Shown: piece after piece, positions 1 through 10,541 of the stretch
Position numbering within the stretch: the stretch's first letter is position 1
How the letters are laid out: each line of letters opens with the position of its first letter
Origin: Gammaproteobacteria bacterium
GTDB lineage: Bacteria > Pseudomonadota > Gammaproteobacteria > DSM-19610
DNA: 40,856 nucleotides
Direction of reading: 5' to 3'
NCBI GenBank assembly: GCA_011321775.1
Contig: DROT01000100.1
Span: forward strand, 1-40,856
The notes under the pieces: generated by a model
What the model saw: only the letters and a program-made list of their open reading frames with translations
What the model was told of the DNA's origin: nothing
Databases searched by the model: none
Made by a program: the position numbers and the translations under genes

Positions 1-168
1 CTTCCCTCAGACGACCGCTTGTTTCCTTGAAATGGGCCCACTTTTCAGGGCCGGCCTGAACTCGCTGCGCTCAGACAACGGCCGGCTTTTTCCTGAAAAG
101 TGGGCCCATTTCAAGGCGCGGTCGATTCGGTCAGAGGCATCCCCCACCCGCGCCGAGCTGAATCGTTA
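1..168 (+). repeat. Nested palindromic repeat, copy A (left end cut by window)
   Basis: This is a MITE-like palindromic repeat. Perfect 25-bp inverted arms lie at 25-49 and 92-116. Inside them is a GCCGGCC/GGCCGGC pair, and outside them a CGACCGC/GCGGTCG pair. The central loop holds an asymmetric conserved sequence (ACTCGCTGCGCTCAGACAAC). The same element occurs inverted at 7304-7505, and its right half at 39025-39133. Its outer left terminal repeat lies beyond the window; the right one (about 132-168) has diverged. It sits just downstream of the lon stop codon. It encodes no protein that I can support. Confidence 0.85.
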
Positions 169-213
169 GGAACAGACTTCCCCTTTTTCCCTTCAAAGGC
201 TCGGGATCACCCG

Positions 214-2655
<2,442 letters not shown>

Positions 2656-2685
2656 CGGAGAGTACCTCGTATCCTGTTTTAATCG

Positions 2686-2718
2686 GGGAGCCCCCGTACT
2701 TCACAAAAAATGGCTCCC
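2686..2718 (-). other. Hairpin in lon 5' leader
   Basis: On the minus strand GGGAGCC (2718-2712) can pair with GGCTCCC (2692-2686) around a 19-nt loop containing a T-run. A second GGGAGC just upstream could compete for the same partner. The hairpin lies in the predicted untranslated leader, about 30 bases before the lon start codon. It is not followed by a T-run, so it does not look like a terminator. A regulatory role is only a suggestion. Confidence 0.4.
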
Positions 2719-2799
2719 GAAAAAGCTCCCGGGGCAGCGCTGGAACCAGTGGACGTTTCCGCAGTCCTGTCGTACGAAGACTCACCGATCCGGCTACCG

Positions 2800-2828
2800 T
2801 ACATGGGGGCAACCATAAGACATTTCAA
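2800..2828 (-). promoter_or_regulatory. Sigma-32 (heat-shock) promoter of lon
   Basis: On the minus strand TTGAAA (2828-2823) is followed after 14 bases by CCCCATGTA (2808-2800). This matches the RpoH consensus of a TTGAA-type -35 box and CCCCATnTA -10 box. It would give lon an mRNA leader of about 140 bases. E. coli lon also has a sigma-32 promoter. This site lies in the 340-base gap 2656-2995 between clpX and lon; apart from this site, the leader hairpin and a sigma-54-like motif, I see nothing in that gap. Confidence 0.8.
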
Positions 2829-2856
2829 TGACGGTTTTTATCCCCACCGGGTAATC

Positions 2857-2872
2857 TGCAATAACCGAGCCA
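2857..2872 (-). promoter_or_regulatory. Sigma-54-like -24/-12 motif upstream of lon
   Basis: On the minus strand TGGCTC, five bases, then TTGCA (2872-2857) resembles the RpoN consensus TGGCAC-N5-TTGCA with one mismatch. It lies about 200 bases upstream of the lon start and just upstream of the sigma-32 promoter. No enhancer-binding site was identified, so it could be chance. Confidence 0.3.
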
Positions 2873-2995
2873 GTATCGGGCAACCGGCACACATTCGACC
2901 GTTCAGGAGGGGATTCCCGGAAATTCAGGGGCTTCCGGATATACGGACGTCCACCGGCAGATCCCGGGGACGGAATCGGACGGAAACAGACGACG

Positions 2996-4270
2996 TCAGT
3001 CCGACGCCGCACGCTGTTCCGGTTCGGAATCGTACAGCAGGTAGGGCTCGGACTCGCCGTCGATGGCACGCTCGTCCACGACCACCTTCTGGACGTTGTC
3101 CAGCGAAGGCAACTCGTACATGGTATCCAGCAGCACGTGCTCCATGATGGTACGCAGGCCGCGGGCACCCGTCTTGCGCGCCATGGCCTTGCGTGCGATC
3201 GCCCGCAGGGCATCCTCGCGGAACTCGATCTCCGCCCCTTCCATCTCGAACAGGCGCGCATACTGCTTGGTGAGCGCATTCTTCGGCTCCGTGAGAATGG
3301 ACACCAGGGCGTCCTCGTCCAGTTCCTCCAGGGTCGCGACCACCGGCAGGCGGCCGACGAACTCGGGAATCAGGCCGAAGCGGATCAGATCCTCGGGCTC
3401 CACGTCGTAGAGTATCTCGCCGACGTTGATATCCTCGTCCTTGGTCTTCACTTCGGCCGAGAACCCGATCCCGCCCTTCTCGGAGCGGCTCTTGATGATC
3501 TTCTCCAGGCCGGCGAAGGCACCACCGACGATGAACAGGATGTTGGAAGTGTCCACCTGCAGGAACTCCTGCTGCGGATGCTTGCGGCCACCCTGCGGCG
3601 GCACCGAGGCCACCGTGCCCTCGATCAGCTTCAGCAGCGCCTGCTGCACGCCCTCGCCCGAGACATCGCGGGTAATGGAGGGGTTGTCCGACTTGCGCGA
3701 GATCTTGTCGATCTCGTCGATGTAGACGATACCGGTCTGCGCCTTGTCGACGTCATAGGCGCACTTCTGCAGCAGCTTCTGGATGATGTTCTCGACGTCC
3801 TCGCCCACATAGCCGGCCTCCGTGAGCGTGGTGGCATCGGCGATGGTGAAGGGCACATTGAGCAGGCGCGCCAGCGTCTCCGCCAGCAGGGTCTTGCCGG
3901 AACCGGTCGGGCCGATCAGCAGGATGTTGCTCTTGGACAGCTCGACCTCGTCCTTCTTGTTGCCGGCATCGAGGCGCTTGTAGTGGTTGTAGACCGCAAC
4001 CGACAGCACCTTCTTGGCGCGTTTCTGACCAATGACGTATTCGTTGAGGACCTCGTTGATCTCCTGCGGGGTGGGCAGCTTGCTGCCGCCGCTGGCGGTC
4101 TTCTCCTGCATCTCCTCGCGGATGATGTCGTTGCACAGCTCGACACACTCGTCGCAGATGAACACCGAGGGACCGGCGATCAGCTTGCGCACTTCGTGCT
4201 GGCTCTTGCCGCAGAAGGAGCAGTACAGCAGTTTTCCGTCGTCGCCCTTACTGTTACGTTCGTTACTCAC
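2996..4270 (-). CDS. clpX: ClpX, ATPase subunit of Clp protease
   Basis: ClpX is the AAA+ unfoldase that recognises substrates and feeds them into ClpP. The 424-residue product starts with a zinc-binding domain (Cys17, Cys20, Cys39, Cys42). It carries Walker A GPTGSGKT, the pore loop GYVGED, Walker B and the IGF loop that docks onto ClpP (GGIGFSAE). Length matches E. coli ClpX (424). The start is GTG with GGGGA about 9 bases upstream. It follows clpP after 162 bases, so it may have its own promoter; TATAAC near 4310 is a weak -10 candidate. Gene order tig-clpP-clpX-lon is conserved in gammaproteobacteria. Confidence 0.98.
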   Translation of the reverse strand: MSNERNSKGDDGKLLYCSFCGKSQHEVRKLIAGPSVFICDECVELCNDIIREEMQEKTASGGSKLPTPQEINEVLNEYVIGQKRAKKVLSVAVYNHYKRLDAGNKKDEVELSKSNILLIGPTGSGKTLLAETLARLLNVPFTIADATTLTEAGYVGEDVENIIQKLLQKCAYDVDKAQTGIVYIDEIDKISRKSDNPSITRDVSGEGVQQALLKLIEGTVASVPPQGGRKHPQQEFLQVDTSNILFIVGGAFAGLEKIIKSRSEKGGIGFSAEVKTKDEDINVGEILYDVEPEDLIRFGLIPEFVGRLPVVATLEELDEDALVSILTEPKNALTKQYARLFEMEGAEIEFREDALRAIARKAMARKTGARGLRTIMEHVLLDTMYELPSLDNVQKVVVDERAIDGESEPYLLYDSEPEQRAASD

Positions 4271-4432
4271 AATCGATGTCCCCGACTCGCAATTCCCTTA
4301 CCCTGTTATAAACGGCAGGTTCATGAACGTCTGAACAGCCAGACTGCCGCGAAAACCGCCTGTCCCTATTCAACACCCAGAACCCCGGCGTGACAAGTGT
4401 TTCCCGCCGCAATCTGCGGTTTTTACAGGCGC

Positions 4433-5074
4433 TTATTCGTCAACGCCCTTGCGCGACACCAGAATTTCGTCGACCAGACCGTAGTCCCTGGCCTCTTCCG
4501 CACCGAGGAAATTGTCGCGGTCGGTATCCGCCTCGATCTGCTCCAGGGGCTTGCCCGTGTGTTTGGCGAGAATCCGGTTCAGGCGCTCGCGCACCAGCAG
4601 GATCTCCTTGGCATGGATATCGATGTCCGTGGCCTGTCCCTGGAAGCCGCCCAGCGGCTGATGGATCATCATGCGCGAATGCGGCAGGCAGTAGCGCTTG
4701 CCCGCGGCCCCGCCCGCCAGCAGCACGGCGCCCATGCTGGCGGCCTGACCGATGCACATGGTGCTCACATCGGCGCGGATGAACTGCATGGTATCGTAGA
4801 TGGCGAGGCCGGCGCTCACCGAACCACCCGGCGAGTTCACATAGAGGTGGATGTCCTTGTCGGGGTTCTCCGATTCGAGGAAAAGCAGCTGCGCGACCAC
4901 CACGTTGGCCATGTAGTCCTCGACCGGGCCGATGGCAAACACCACCCGCTCCTTGAGCAGCCGGGAATAAATGTCATAGGCACGTTCGCCGCGAGCGGTC
5001 TGCTCGATGACCATGGGAACCAGGTTGAGGGCCTGGATATCCGTTGCGCCCGATTTAACACTAGTATCAGTCAT
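4433..5074 (-). CDS. clpP: ClpP, proteolytic subunit of Clp protease
   Basis: ClpP is the tetradecameric serine peptidase core that degrades proteins delivered by ClpX or ClpA. In the 213-residue product the catalytic triad is Ser113 in GQAASMG, His138 in MMIHQP and the Asp of the TDRDNF motif. The oxyanion loop VNSPGGSV is present. A short N-terminal stretch before ALNLVPMV is the probable propeptide. The ATG is preceded by AGGA at 6 bases. It lies 32 bases downstream of tig, so the two are probably co-transcribed. Confidence 0.98.
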   Translation of the reverse strand: MTDTSVKSGATDIQALNLVPMVIEQTARGERAYDIYSRLLKERVVFAIGPVEDYMANVVVAQLLFLESENPDKDIHLYVNSPGGSVSAGLAIYDTMQFIRADVSTMCIGQAASMGAVLLAGGAAGKRYCLPHSRMMIHQPLGGFQGQATDIDIHAKEILLVRERLNRILAKHTGKPLEQIEADTDRDNFLGAEEARDYGLVDEILVSRKGVDE

Positions 5075-5106
5075 ATATATCCTTTACTTGCTACCGAACG
5101 GATGAC

Positions 5107-6381
5107 TCAGGCTTGCATCAGTTCTTCGAAAGCCATTGGCACCTCGGTGACCTTAGCCTGATCCACCACCCACTCCACGACAGTCTCCTCTCTCACGACG
5201 GTCTGAATTCCTGACAGCATTTCCTGGTTGCTGTAATACCACTGAATGACGTCTTCGGGTTTTTCATACGACTGGGCAATATTCTCGATAATCTCGCGAA
5301 CCCGGTCGGGATCGACCTGCAACTGGTTCTGCTGGATGATCTCGGCAATCAACAGGGCCAGCGCCACACGCCTGCGTGCCTCCTCTTCATAGCGACCACG
5401 ATCTGCCTCTGCATCGGCATCACCTTCCGCTTTCTTGATGAGGGCTTCAACCTCGCTGTCTATAAGGGAGGCGGGCACTTCAACGTCTGCCTTGTCCAGC
5501 AGCGCATCGAAAACCTGCTGTTTCACCTTCGTCTTGATGGCAGCCTCGAGTTCCCGCTCCATGTTGCGCCGCACCTCTTCGCGCAGTTGCGCCAGACCAC
5601 CCTCGACGACACCAAAGACACGCGCAAACTCATCATCGAGTTCGGGAAGTTCCGGCTCGGCAACGGCGTGAACCTTCACGTCGAAGCTGGCGGTCTTTCC
5701 AGCCACCTCCTTCGACGCATAGTCATCGGGAAACGTCACCTCGATGGTCCTGCTGTCTCCGGCACTGACACCGATCAGCTGTTCCTCGAAACCGGGAATC
5801 ATGCCGCCGCTGCCGATCTCCACGGGGACGTTCCTCGCCGTGTTGCCGCTGAACGGCTTGCCATCGATGGTACCCTCGAAATCGATCTCCACACGATCCC
5901 CTTCCTGGGCAGGCCGGTCGACTTTCGTCCATGTCACGCGCTGTTTGCGGAGCTTCTCCAGCATGTTGTCGACTTCCGCCTCACCAATCTCGGCAACCGG
6001 TCGCTCGATATCGACGTCTCCCAGTTCCGGCACCTCCACTTCGGGATACACATCGAAAGTCGCCACGTACTCGAGCGACTCCCCGGGCTGGTTACGGGTC
6101 TGCTCGATGTGGGGCTCACCGATGGGTGTCAGATTCTCCTGTTGCAGCGCCTGCTGGTAGGTGGATGCCGTCAGTTCGTCGGTAACATCCTGCCATACCT
6201 GCTTTTCATAGCGTTTTCTCACCACGCTCATCGGCACCTTGCCGGGCCGGAATCCGTCCAGTCGCACCGTATGGGCCAACTGTTGCAGCTTTCCCTGAAC
6301 CTGCGCCTCGATTTCTTCCGCCGGCACTTCAACAGTCATCCGACGCCCCGTTCCGCCGGTGTTTTCAACAGAGACTTGCAT
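5107..6381 (-). CDS. tig: Trigger factor, ribosome-associated chaperone
   Basis: Trigger factor binds near the ribosome exit tunnel and shields nascent chains. The 424-residue product has the N-terminal ribosome-binding domain with signature GFRPGKVP (43-50), a central FKBP-type peptidyl-prolyl isomerase domain (about 150-245) and the C-terminal helical chaperone arms. E. coli trigger factor has 432 residues. The ATG has a GAGGAA ribosome-binding site 7 bases upstream. It lies 87 bases downstream of tRNA-Leu and just ahead of clpP. A terminator-like hairpin at 6414-6448 lies between the tRNA and tig and may limit read-through. Confidence 0.98.
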   Translation of the reverse strand: MQVSVENTGGTGRRMTVEVPAEEIEAQVQGKLQQLAHTVRLDGFRPGKVPMSVVRKRYEKQVWQDVTDELTASTYQQALQQENLTPIGEPHIEQTRNQPGESLEYVATFDVYPEVEVPELGDVDIERPVAEIGEAEVDNMLEKLRKQRVTWTKVDRPAQEGDRVEIDFEGTIDGKPFSGNTARNVPVEIGSGGMIPGFEEQLIGVSAGDSRTIEVTFPDDYASKEVAGKTASFDVKVHAVAEPELPELDDEFARVFGVVEGGLAQLREEVRRNMERELEAAIKTKVKQQVFDALLDKADVEVPASLIDSEVEALIKKAEGDADAEADRGRYEEEARRRVALALLIAEIIQQNQLQVDPDRVREIIENIAQSYEKPEDVIQWYYSNQEMLSGIQTVVREETVVEWVVDQAKVTEVPMAFEELMQA

Positions 6382-6413
6382 GTATTTTTCCTCGAACTGA
6401 CTTCAACTGGTTC

Positions 6414-6448
6414 AAAAACCCGCTGCTCCGGCAGAAACCGGATACGGG
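6414..6448 (-). terminator. Terminator-like hairpin between tRNA-Leu and tig
   Basis: On the minus strand CCCG (6448-6445) and TCCGG pair with CCGGA and CGGG (6422-6419) around the loop TTTCTG, and TTTTT follows. An internal mismatch separates the two stem parts. It would end or attenuate the tRNA-Leu transcript before tig. Confidence 0.55.
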
Positions 6449-6468
6449 ACTGTTTGTATTTGCTTTTT

Positions 6469-6553
<85 letters not shown>

Positions 6554-6598
6554 GACACCCCGCTGAGCGGATATTCGCGGTCGTCACACCGACAACTC

Positions 6599-6604
6599 AT
6601 TATA
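6599..6604 (-). promoter_or_regulatory. -10 box of tRNA-Leu/tig promoter
   Basis: A perfect TATAAT (6604-6599, minus strand) lies about 45 bases upstream of the tRNA-Leu 5' end and downstream of the terminator that closes the Lys tRNA unit. The -35 region is poor (TTATGC at 17 bases), so the assignment rests mainly on the -10 box and position. Confidence 0.55.
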
Positions 6605-6645
6605 CGGATTTGGAAAATCGAGCATAACCACAAATAGGGTGCGGA

Positions 6646-6674
6646 AATTAAAAGGCCCGCGTCAGGCGCGGGCC
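6646..6674 (-). terminator. Intrinsic terminator after tRNA-Lys
   Basis: On the minus strand GGCCCGCG (6674-6667), loop CCTGA, CGCGGGCC (6661-6654) is followed by TTTTAATTT. This is a perfect 8-bp GC stem with a T-rich tail, starting 7 bases after the CCA of tRNA-Lys. It should end the Pro-Arg-His-Lys transcript. Confidence 0.9.
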
Positions 6675-6681
6675 GGGATGT

Positions 6682-6757
6682 TGGTGGGCCGTGAAGGACT
6701 CGAACCTTCGACCAAGAGATTAAGAGTCTCCTGCTCTACCAACTGAGCTAACGGCCC
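6682..6757 (-). tRNA. tRNA-Lys (anticodon CUU)
   Basis: The 76-nt gene has acceptor stem GGGCCGT/ACGGCCC, discriminator A, an encoded CCA and anticodon loop CTCTTAA (anticodon CUU, reading AAG). The D arm GCTC/GAGC and T arm GTTCGAG are intact. It is followed at once by a strong terminator. Confidence 0.97.
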
Positions 6758-6781
6758 CGAACTGCGAATGATAGCCTATTA

Positions 6782-6811
6782 TTAACCCGGCAACCTACTA
6801 TGTCGGGTTAA
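6782..6811 (-). other. Spacer hairpin between tRNA-His and tRNA-Lys
   Basis: A perfect 8-bp inverted repeat (TTAACCCG/CGGGTTAA) with a 14-nt loop fills most of the 60-nt spacer between the two tRNAs. It is probably a processing structure in the polycistronic tRNA precursor. There is no strong T-run, so read-through is expected. Confidence 0.5.
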
Positions 6812-6817
6812 TACCTG

Positions 6818-6894
6818 TGGGGCGAGCGACCGGGATCGAACCGGCGACCACCGGAGCCACAATCCGGTGCTCTACCAACTGAGCTACGCCCGCC
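6818..6894 (-). tRNA. tRNA-His (anticodon GUG)
   Basis: The 77-nt gene has the histidine-specific extra 5' G(-1) opposite C73, acceptor stem GCGGGCG/CGCTCGC with one wobble pair, anticodon loop TTGTGGC (anticodon GUG) and an encoded CCA. Confidence 0.97.
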
Positions 6895-7007
6895 ATCGAA
6901 CTCCTGAGGTGCCAGCGAACCCGACGGAAGGAAATCCGCCCTCACTCACCCCTTGCACCTGGAATCCCGCGCCATTACGGCCATTCGGTTCCAGGTCATC
7001 GTGTCAT

Positions 7008-7084
<77 letters not shown>

Positions 7085-7118
7085 CAAACTCCGCCCTGCC
7101 CGGTCGGCGCCACTCCAT

Positions 7119-7195
7119 TGGTCGGGGCAGAGAGATTCGAACTCCCGACATCCTGCTCCCAAAGCAGGCGCGCTACCAGACTGCGCTATGCCCCG
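7119..7195 (-). tRNA. tRNA-Pro (anticodon UGG)
   Basis: The 77-nt gene has acceptor stem CGGGGCA/TGCCCCG, discriminator A, an encoded CCA and anticodon loop TTTGGGA (anticodon UGG). It is the first gene of the tRNA operon, about 45 bases downstream of a strong sigma-70 promoter. Confidence 0.97.
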
Positions 7196-7239
7196 CATCC
7201 GCTCGCCAGTCGGGACTGCGCGAGCAGATCGGGCCGGCG

Positions 7240-7268
7240 ATGATACGGCCATGCCGAACCACCGTCAA
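7240..7268 (-). promoter_or_regulatory. Sigma-70 promoter of the tRNA operon
   Basis: On the minus strand TTGACG (7268-7263), a 17-base spacer and TATCAT (7245-7240) form a near-consensus promoter. A GC-rich discriminator (CGCCGGCCCG) follows, as is typical of stringently controlled stable-RNA promoters. A second possible start, an extended -10 (TGG TATACT, -10 box at 7289-7284), lies upstream. The gap between tRNA-Pro and folD (7196-7584) holds these promoters, repeat copy B and a weak folD promoter. Confidence 0.8.
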
Positions 7269-7303
7269 CGACCGAAGCGCGTCAGTATACCAGAAAATCC
7301 GCC

Positions 7304-7505
7304 GAACCATTCGGCTCCGTGAGCGTGGGGGATGCCTCTGACCGAATCGACCGCGCCTTGAAATGGGCCAGCTTTTCAGGAAAAAGCCGGCCGTTGTCTG
7401 AGCGCAGCGAGTTTAGGCCGGCCCTGAAAAGCTGGCCCATTTCAAGGGAACAAGCGGTCGTCTGAGGGAAGAGGCATCCCCCACGCTCACGGAGCCGAAT
7501 GGTTC
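7304..7505 (-). repeat. Nested palindromic repeat, copy B (complete)
   Basis: This is the only complete copy in the window: 202 bp bounded by perfect 36-bp terminal inverted repeats (7304-7339 and 7470-7505). Inner 25-bp perfect arms lie at 7356-7380 and 7423-7447. GCCGGCC/GGCCGGC and CGACCGC/GCGGTCG pairs complete a nearly continuous foldback with an asymmetric terminal loop. It is inverted relative to copy A. No transposase gene or clear target duplication is visible. It separates the tRNA promoter from folD. Confidence 0.9.
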
Positions 7506-7519
7506 CAATCCCGCCGTGC

Positions 7520-7548
7520 TTGTTCGTGTTCCGGGCGCGTGCGAAAAT
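7520..7548 (+). promoter_or_regulatory. Possible folD promoter
   Basis: TTGTTC (7520-7525), a 17-base spacer and GAAAAT (7543-7548) give a weak sigma-70 match 36 bases before the folD start. It lies immediately outside the right terminal repeat of the palindromic element. Confidence 0.3.
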
Positions 7549-7584
7549 CCACGCCCCGTTCCGGTCGAGACAGCCAGGCAAGCC

Positions 7585-8445
7585 ATGAGTGCCCGCATCA
7601 TCGATGGCAAGGCCATCGCCGCCAACATCCGTCAGCAGGTCAAGCAGGAGATCGACCGGCGACTCGAGGCGGGCCATCGCCGTCCCGGCCTGGCCGTGAT
7701 CCTGGTCGGCGAGGACCCGGCATCGGAGATCTATGTGCGCAACAAGCGCCGCGCCTGCGAGGAAGCGGGCCTGGTGTCGCGCTCCTGGGACCTGCCCGAC
7801 AGCACCTCGCAGGAACAGCTGATCGAGCTCATCGACAGCCTCAACGCGGACAGCACCATCGACGGCATCCTGGTGCAGCTGCCACTGCCGCCGCACATCG
7901 ACGCCGAGACCATCATCGAGCGCATCCATCCGGACAAGGACGTCGACGGTTTCCACCCCTACAACGTCGGCTGCCTGGCCCTGCGCATACCGCAGATGCG
8001 TCCATGCACGCCGCGCGGCATCATCACCCTGCTCGACAGCACCGACGAGACCTACCACGGCCGCGAGGCGGTCGTGATCGGGGCGTCCAACCACGTCGGC
8101 CGCCCCATGGTGCTGGAACTGCTGCTGGCCGGTGCCACCGTCACCTGCTGCCATCGCTTCACGCAGGATCTAGAGTCCCACGTGCGGCGCGCGGAGATTC
8201 TGGTGGTCGCTGCCGGCAAGCCCGGTCTGGTACCGGGTGAATGGATCCGGCCGGGGGCGACGGTCATCGATGTGGGCATTCATCGAACCGACAAGGGCCT
8301 CATCGGCGATGTCGGTTTCGAGGCGGCCCGGGAGCGCGCCGCCTGGATCACCCCGGTGCCCGGCGGCGTCGGTCCCATGACGGTCGCCACCCTGCTGCAG
8401 AACACCCTGTACGCGGCGCAGTCGCTGCACGACCCAGCGGGCTGA
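7585..8445 (+). CDS. folD: Bifunctional methylene-THF dehydrogenase/cyclohydrolase
   Basis: FolD interconverts 5,10-methylene-, 5,10-methenyl- and 10-formyl-tetrahydrofolate in the cytosol, supplying formyl groups for purines and initiator tRNA. The 286-residue product has the catalytic Tyr50/Lys54 pair (IYVRNK), the NADP-binding loop [10 protein letters not shown] and the C-terminal PGGVGPMT signature. The chosen ATG aligns with the usual MSARIIDGK start; an upstream in-frame ATG would add 23 residues with no family counterpart. It converges on cysS with only 5 bases between the stop codons. Confidence 0.97.
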   Translation: MSARIIDGKAIAANIRQQVKQEIDRRLEAGHRRPGLAVILVGEDPASEIYVRNKRRACEEAGLVSRSWDLPDSTSQEQLIELIDSLNADSTIDGILVQLPLPPHIDAETIIERIHPDKDVDGFHPYNVGCLALRIPQMRPCTPRGIITLLDSTDETYHGREAVVIGASNHVGRPMVLELLLAGATVTCCHRFTQDLESHVRRAEILVVAAGKPGLVPGEWIRPGATVIDVGIHRTDKGLIGDVGFEAARERAAWITPVPGGVGPMTVATLLQNTLYAAQSLHDPAG

Positions 8446-8450
8446 ACACC

Positions 8451-9848
8451 TCAGGCGCGGCGCCAGCGCGTACCGCCGGGACTGTCCTCCAGCACGATCC
8501 CCAGTCCCTCGAGCTGCTCGCGGATGCGGTCGGCCTCGGCCCAGTCCCTGTCGGCCCGCGCCTGGTCGCGACGCGCCACCAGCCGGTCGATCTCGGCGTC
8601 GTCCGGGCCCTCCTCGCCGGCACCGTGCGGTCCGCGCAGGTAAGCCTCCGGATCGGCCTGCAACAGACCGAGGCGCCCCCCCAGCTGCTTCAGGGTGGCC
8701 GCCAGCCGGCAGACCTCGGCCGACCCCGATTCCCGCGCCCGGTTGATGGCGCGCACCAGTTCGAACAGCACCGCCAGTGCCTCGGGCGTGTTGAAGTCGT
8801 CGTTCATGGCGGCTTCGAAACGACGCACGTATTCCTGATCCGCTTCCACGCTGCCGGCGTCCACCGCGCCACTGTCGCGCAGCGCGGTGTACAGGCGTTG
8901 CAACGCCGCGCGCGCCTTGTCGAGGTTGTCGTCGCTGTAGTTCAGCGGGCTGCGATAGTGACTGGCAAGAATGAAGTAGCGCACCTCCTCCGGCTGGTAG
9001 CGCTCTAGGATCTCGCGCACGGTAAAGAAATTGCCCAGCGACTTGGACATCTTCTCTTCGTCCACCTGCACGAAGCCGTTGTGTATCCAGTAGTTGACGA
9101 AATGCTCGCCGGTGGCGGCCTCGGACTGGGCGATCTCGTTCTCGTGGTGCGGGAACTTGAGGTCCATGCCACCGCCGTGGATGTCGAAATGGGCGCCGAG
9201 ACACTCGGTGGACATGGCCGAGCACTCGATGTGCCAGCCGGGCCGTCCCTCCCCCCAGGGCGAGGGCCAGGCGGGTTCTCCGGGCTTGGCCGACTTCCAC
9301 AGCACGAAGTCCAGCGGGTCACGCTTGGCTTCGTCGACCTCGACGCGCGCTCCGGAACGCAGGTCCTCCAGCTGTTTCCCCGACAGCTGACCGTAGTGCT
9401 CGAAATGACTCACCGAGTAGTAGATGTCACCGTTGTCGGCCTGGTAGGCATAGCCCTTGTCCAGCAGCGCCTGGATCATGTGGATGATATCGCTCATCGA
9501 TTCCGTGGCACGCGGTTCGAAGTCCGGTCGCAATACACCCAGGGCGTCGGCATCCTCGTGCATCGCCTCGATGTAACGCGCGGTGAGCCGCTGGATGCTC
9601 TCCCCGCGCTTCAGCGCACGGTCGATGATCTTGTCGTCGACGTCGGTAATGTTGCGCACGTAGGTGACGTCATAGCCAAGACTGCGCAGGTGACGCACGA
9701 TGACGTCGAACACCACCAGTACCCGCGCGTGGCCCAGGTGACAGTAGTCGTAGACCGTCATGCCGCAGACGTACATGCGCACCTTGCCGGGCTCGATGGG
9801 GACGAATTCTTCCTTGCGGCGGGTGAGGCTGTTGTAGACCTTGAGCAT
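8451..9848 (-). CDS. cysS: Cysteinyl-tRNA synthetase
   Basis: CysRS charges tRNA-Cys with cysteine. The 465-residue product (E. coli 461) has the class I signatures HLGH near the N terminus and KMSKS. The zinc ligands are also visible: Cys of VCGMTV, Cys of IECSAM, and His and Glu of PHHENE. The ATG is chosen because MLKVYNSL matches the family N terminus and AGGA lies 4-7 bases upstream; the reading frame is open for 43 codons further. It is divergent from ppiB. Confidence 0.97.
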   Translation of the reverse strand: MLKVYNSLTRRKEEFVPIEPGKVRMYVCGMTVYDYCHLGHARVLVVFDVIVRHLRSLGYDVTYVRNITDVDDKIIDRALKRGESIQRLTARYIEAMHEDADALGVLRPDFEPRATESMSDIIHMIQALLDKGYAYQADNGDIYYSVSHFEHYGQLSGKQLEDLRSGARVEVDEAKRDPLDFVLWKSAKPGEPAWPSPWGEGRPGWHIECSAMSTECLGAHFDIHGGGMDLKFPHHENEIAQSEAATGEHFVNYWIHNGFVQVDEEKMSKSLGNFFTVREILERYQPEEVRYFILASHYRSPLNYSDDNLDKARAALQRLYTALRDSGAVDAGSVEADQEYVRRFEAAMNDDFNTPEALAVLFELVRAINRARESGSAEVCRLAATLKQLGGRLGLLQADPEAYLRGPHGAGEEGPDDAEIDRLVARRDQARADRDWAEADRIREQLEGLGIVLEDSPGGTRWRRA

Positions 9849-9938
9849 GTATCCTGACTCCATCGGCGCGACGGCCGGGACCTGCGACAAGCACCGCCCC
9901 TGCACCGCCATCTGCGAGGTCGCGCATGTTAGCAAAAA

Positions 9939-9967
9939 TTGGTAGCCGACGCGGAAACCGCTATCAT
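9939..9967 (+). promoter_or_regulatory. Sigma-70 promoter of ppiB
   Basis: TTGGTA (9939-9944), a 17-base spacer and TATCAT (9962-9967) lie 33 bases upstream of the GTG start in the cysS-ppiB divergent gap. No equally good promoter was found for cysS. Confidence 0.65.
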
Positions 9968-10000
9968 GGCCGTACACCCCCGACCAGGAGACCCGTTATC

Positions 10001-10498
10001 GTGACCGTTCGCATGCAGACCAGCAAGGGCACCATCGTCCTCGAGCTGGACGCCGACAAGGCGCCCGAAACCGTGGCCAACTTTCTCGAATATGCGCGTT
10101 CGGGATTCTATGACGGCACCATCTTCCACCGCGTCATCCCCGGCTTCATGGTCCAGGGCGGCGGTTTCGAGCCCGGCATGTCGCAGAAGGCGACCCGCGA
10201 ACCGATCAGGAACGAGGCCGACAACGGCCTCAGGAACGAGACCGGCACCATCGCCATGGCGCGCACCTCCGACCCCCACTCGGCGACGGCCCAGTTCTTC
10301 ATCAACGTCACCGACAACGCCTTCCTCAACCACACCTCACCCAGCGGCCAGGGCTGGGGCTACTGCGTGTTCGGCAAGGTCGTTGAGGGCCTCGACGTGC
10401 TGAAGGAGATCGAGAAGGTGCCGACCACCAGCCGCGCCGGGCACCAGGACGTGCCGCAGGATGACGTGCTCATCGAGAAGGTGACCGTCGAGGAATGA
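10001..10498 (+). CDS. ppiB: Peptidyl-prolyl cis-trans isomerase, cyclophilin B type
   Basis: This cytosolic cyclophilin isomerises prolyl peptide bonds. The 165-residue product has the active-site strand [13 protein letters not shown] and ends about where E. coli PpiB (164 aa) does. No signal peptide is present, which argues for PpiB rather than periplasmic PpiA. The GTG start has AGGAG 10 bases upstream and aligns with the PpiB N terminus; the ATG four codons later is possible but too far from the ribosome-binding site. It lies 43 bases upstream of lpxH. Confidence 0.95.
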   Translation: MTVRMQTSKGTIVLELDADKAPETVANFLEYARSGFYDGTIFHRVIPGFMVQGGGFEPGMSQKATREPIRNEADNGLRNETGTIAMARTSDPHSATAQFFINVTDNAFLNHTSPSGQGWGYCVFGKVVEGLDVLKEIEKVPTTSRAGHQDVPQDDVLIEKVTVEE

Positions 10499-10541
10499 TG
10501 CCTGCGGCACCGGTCTTCACCGGGCCGGGGGCCACAACGGG

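Noticed and set aside
4407-4424. Terminator-like hairpin CCGCA-ATC-TGCGG followed by TTTTT
   Set aside because: It would work only on the plus strand, where no gene precedes it; on the minus strand, where clpP and clpX are read, the T-run is on the wrong side.
7282-8154. 290-codon minus-strand frame covering the repeat and folD
   Set aside because: It is antisense to folD and its end is repeat copy B; similar spurious proteins arise wherever this repeat occurs.
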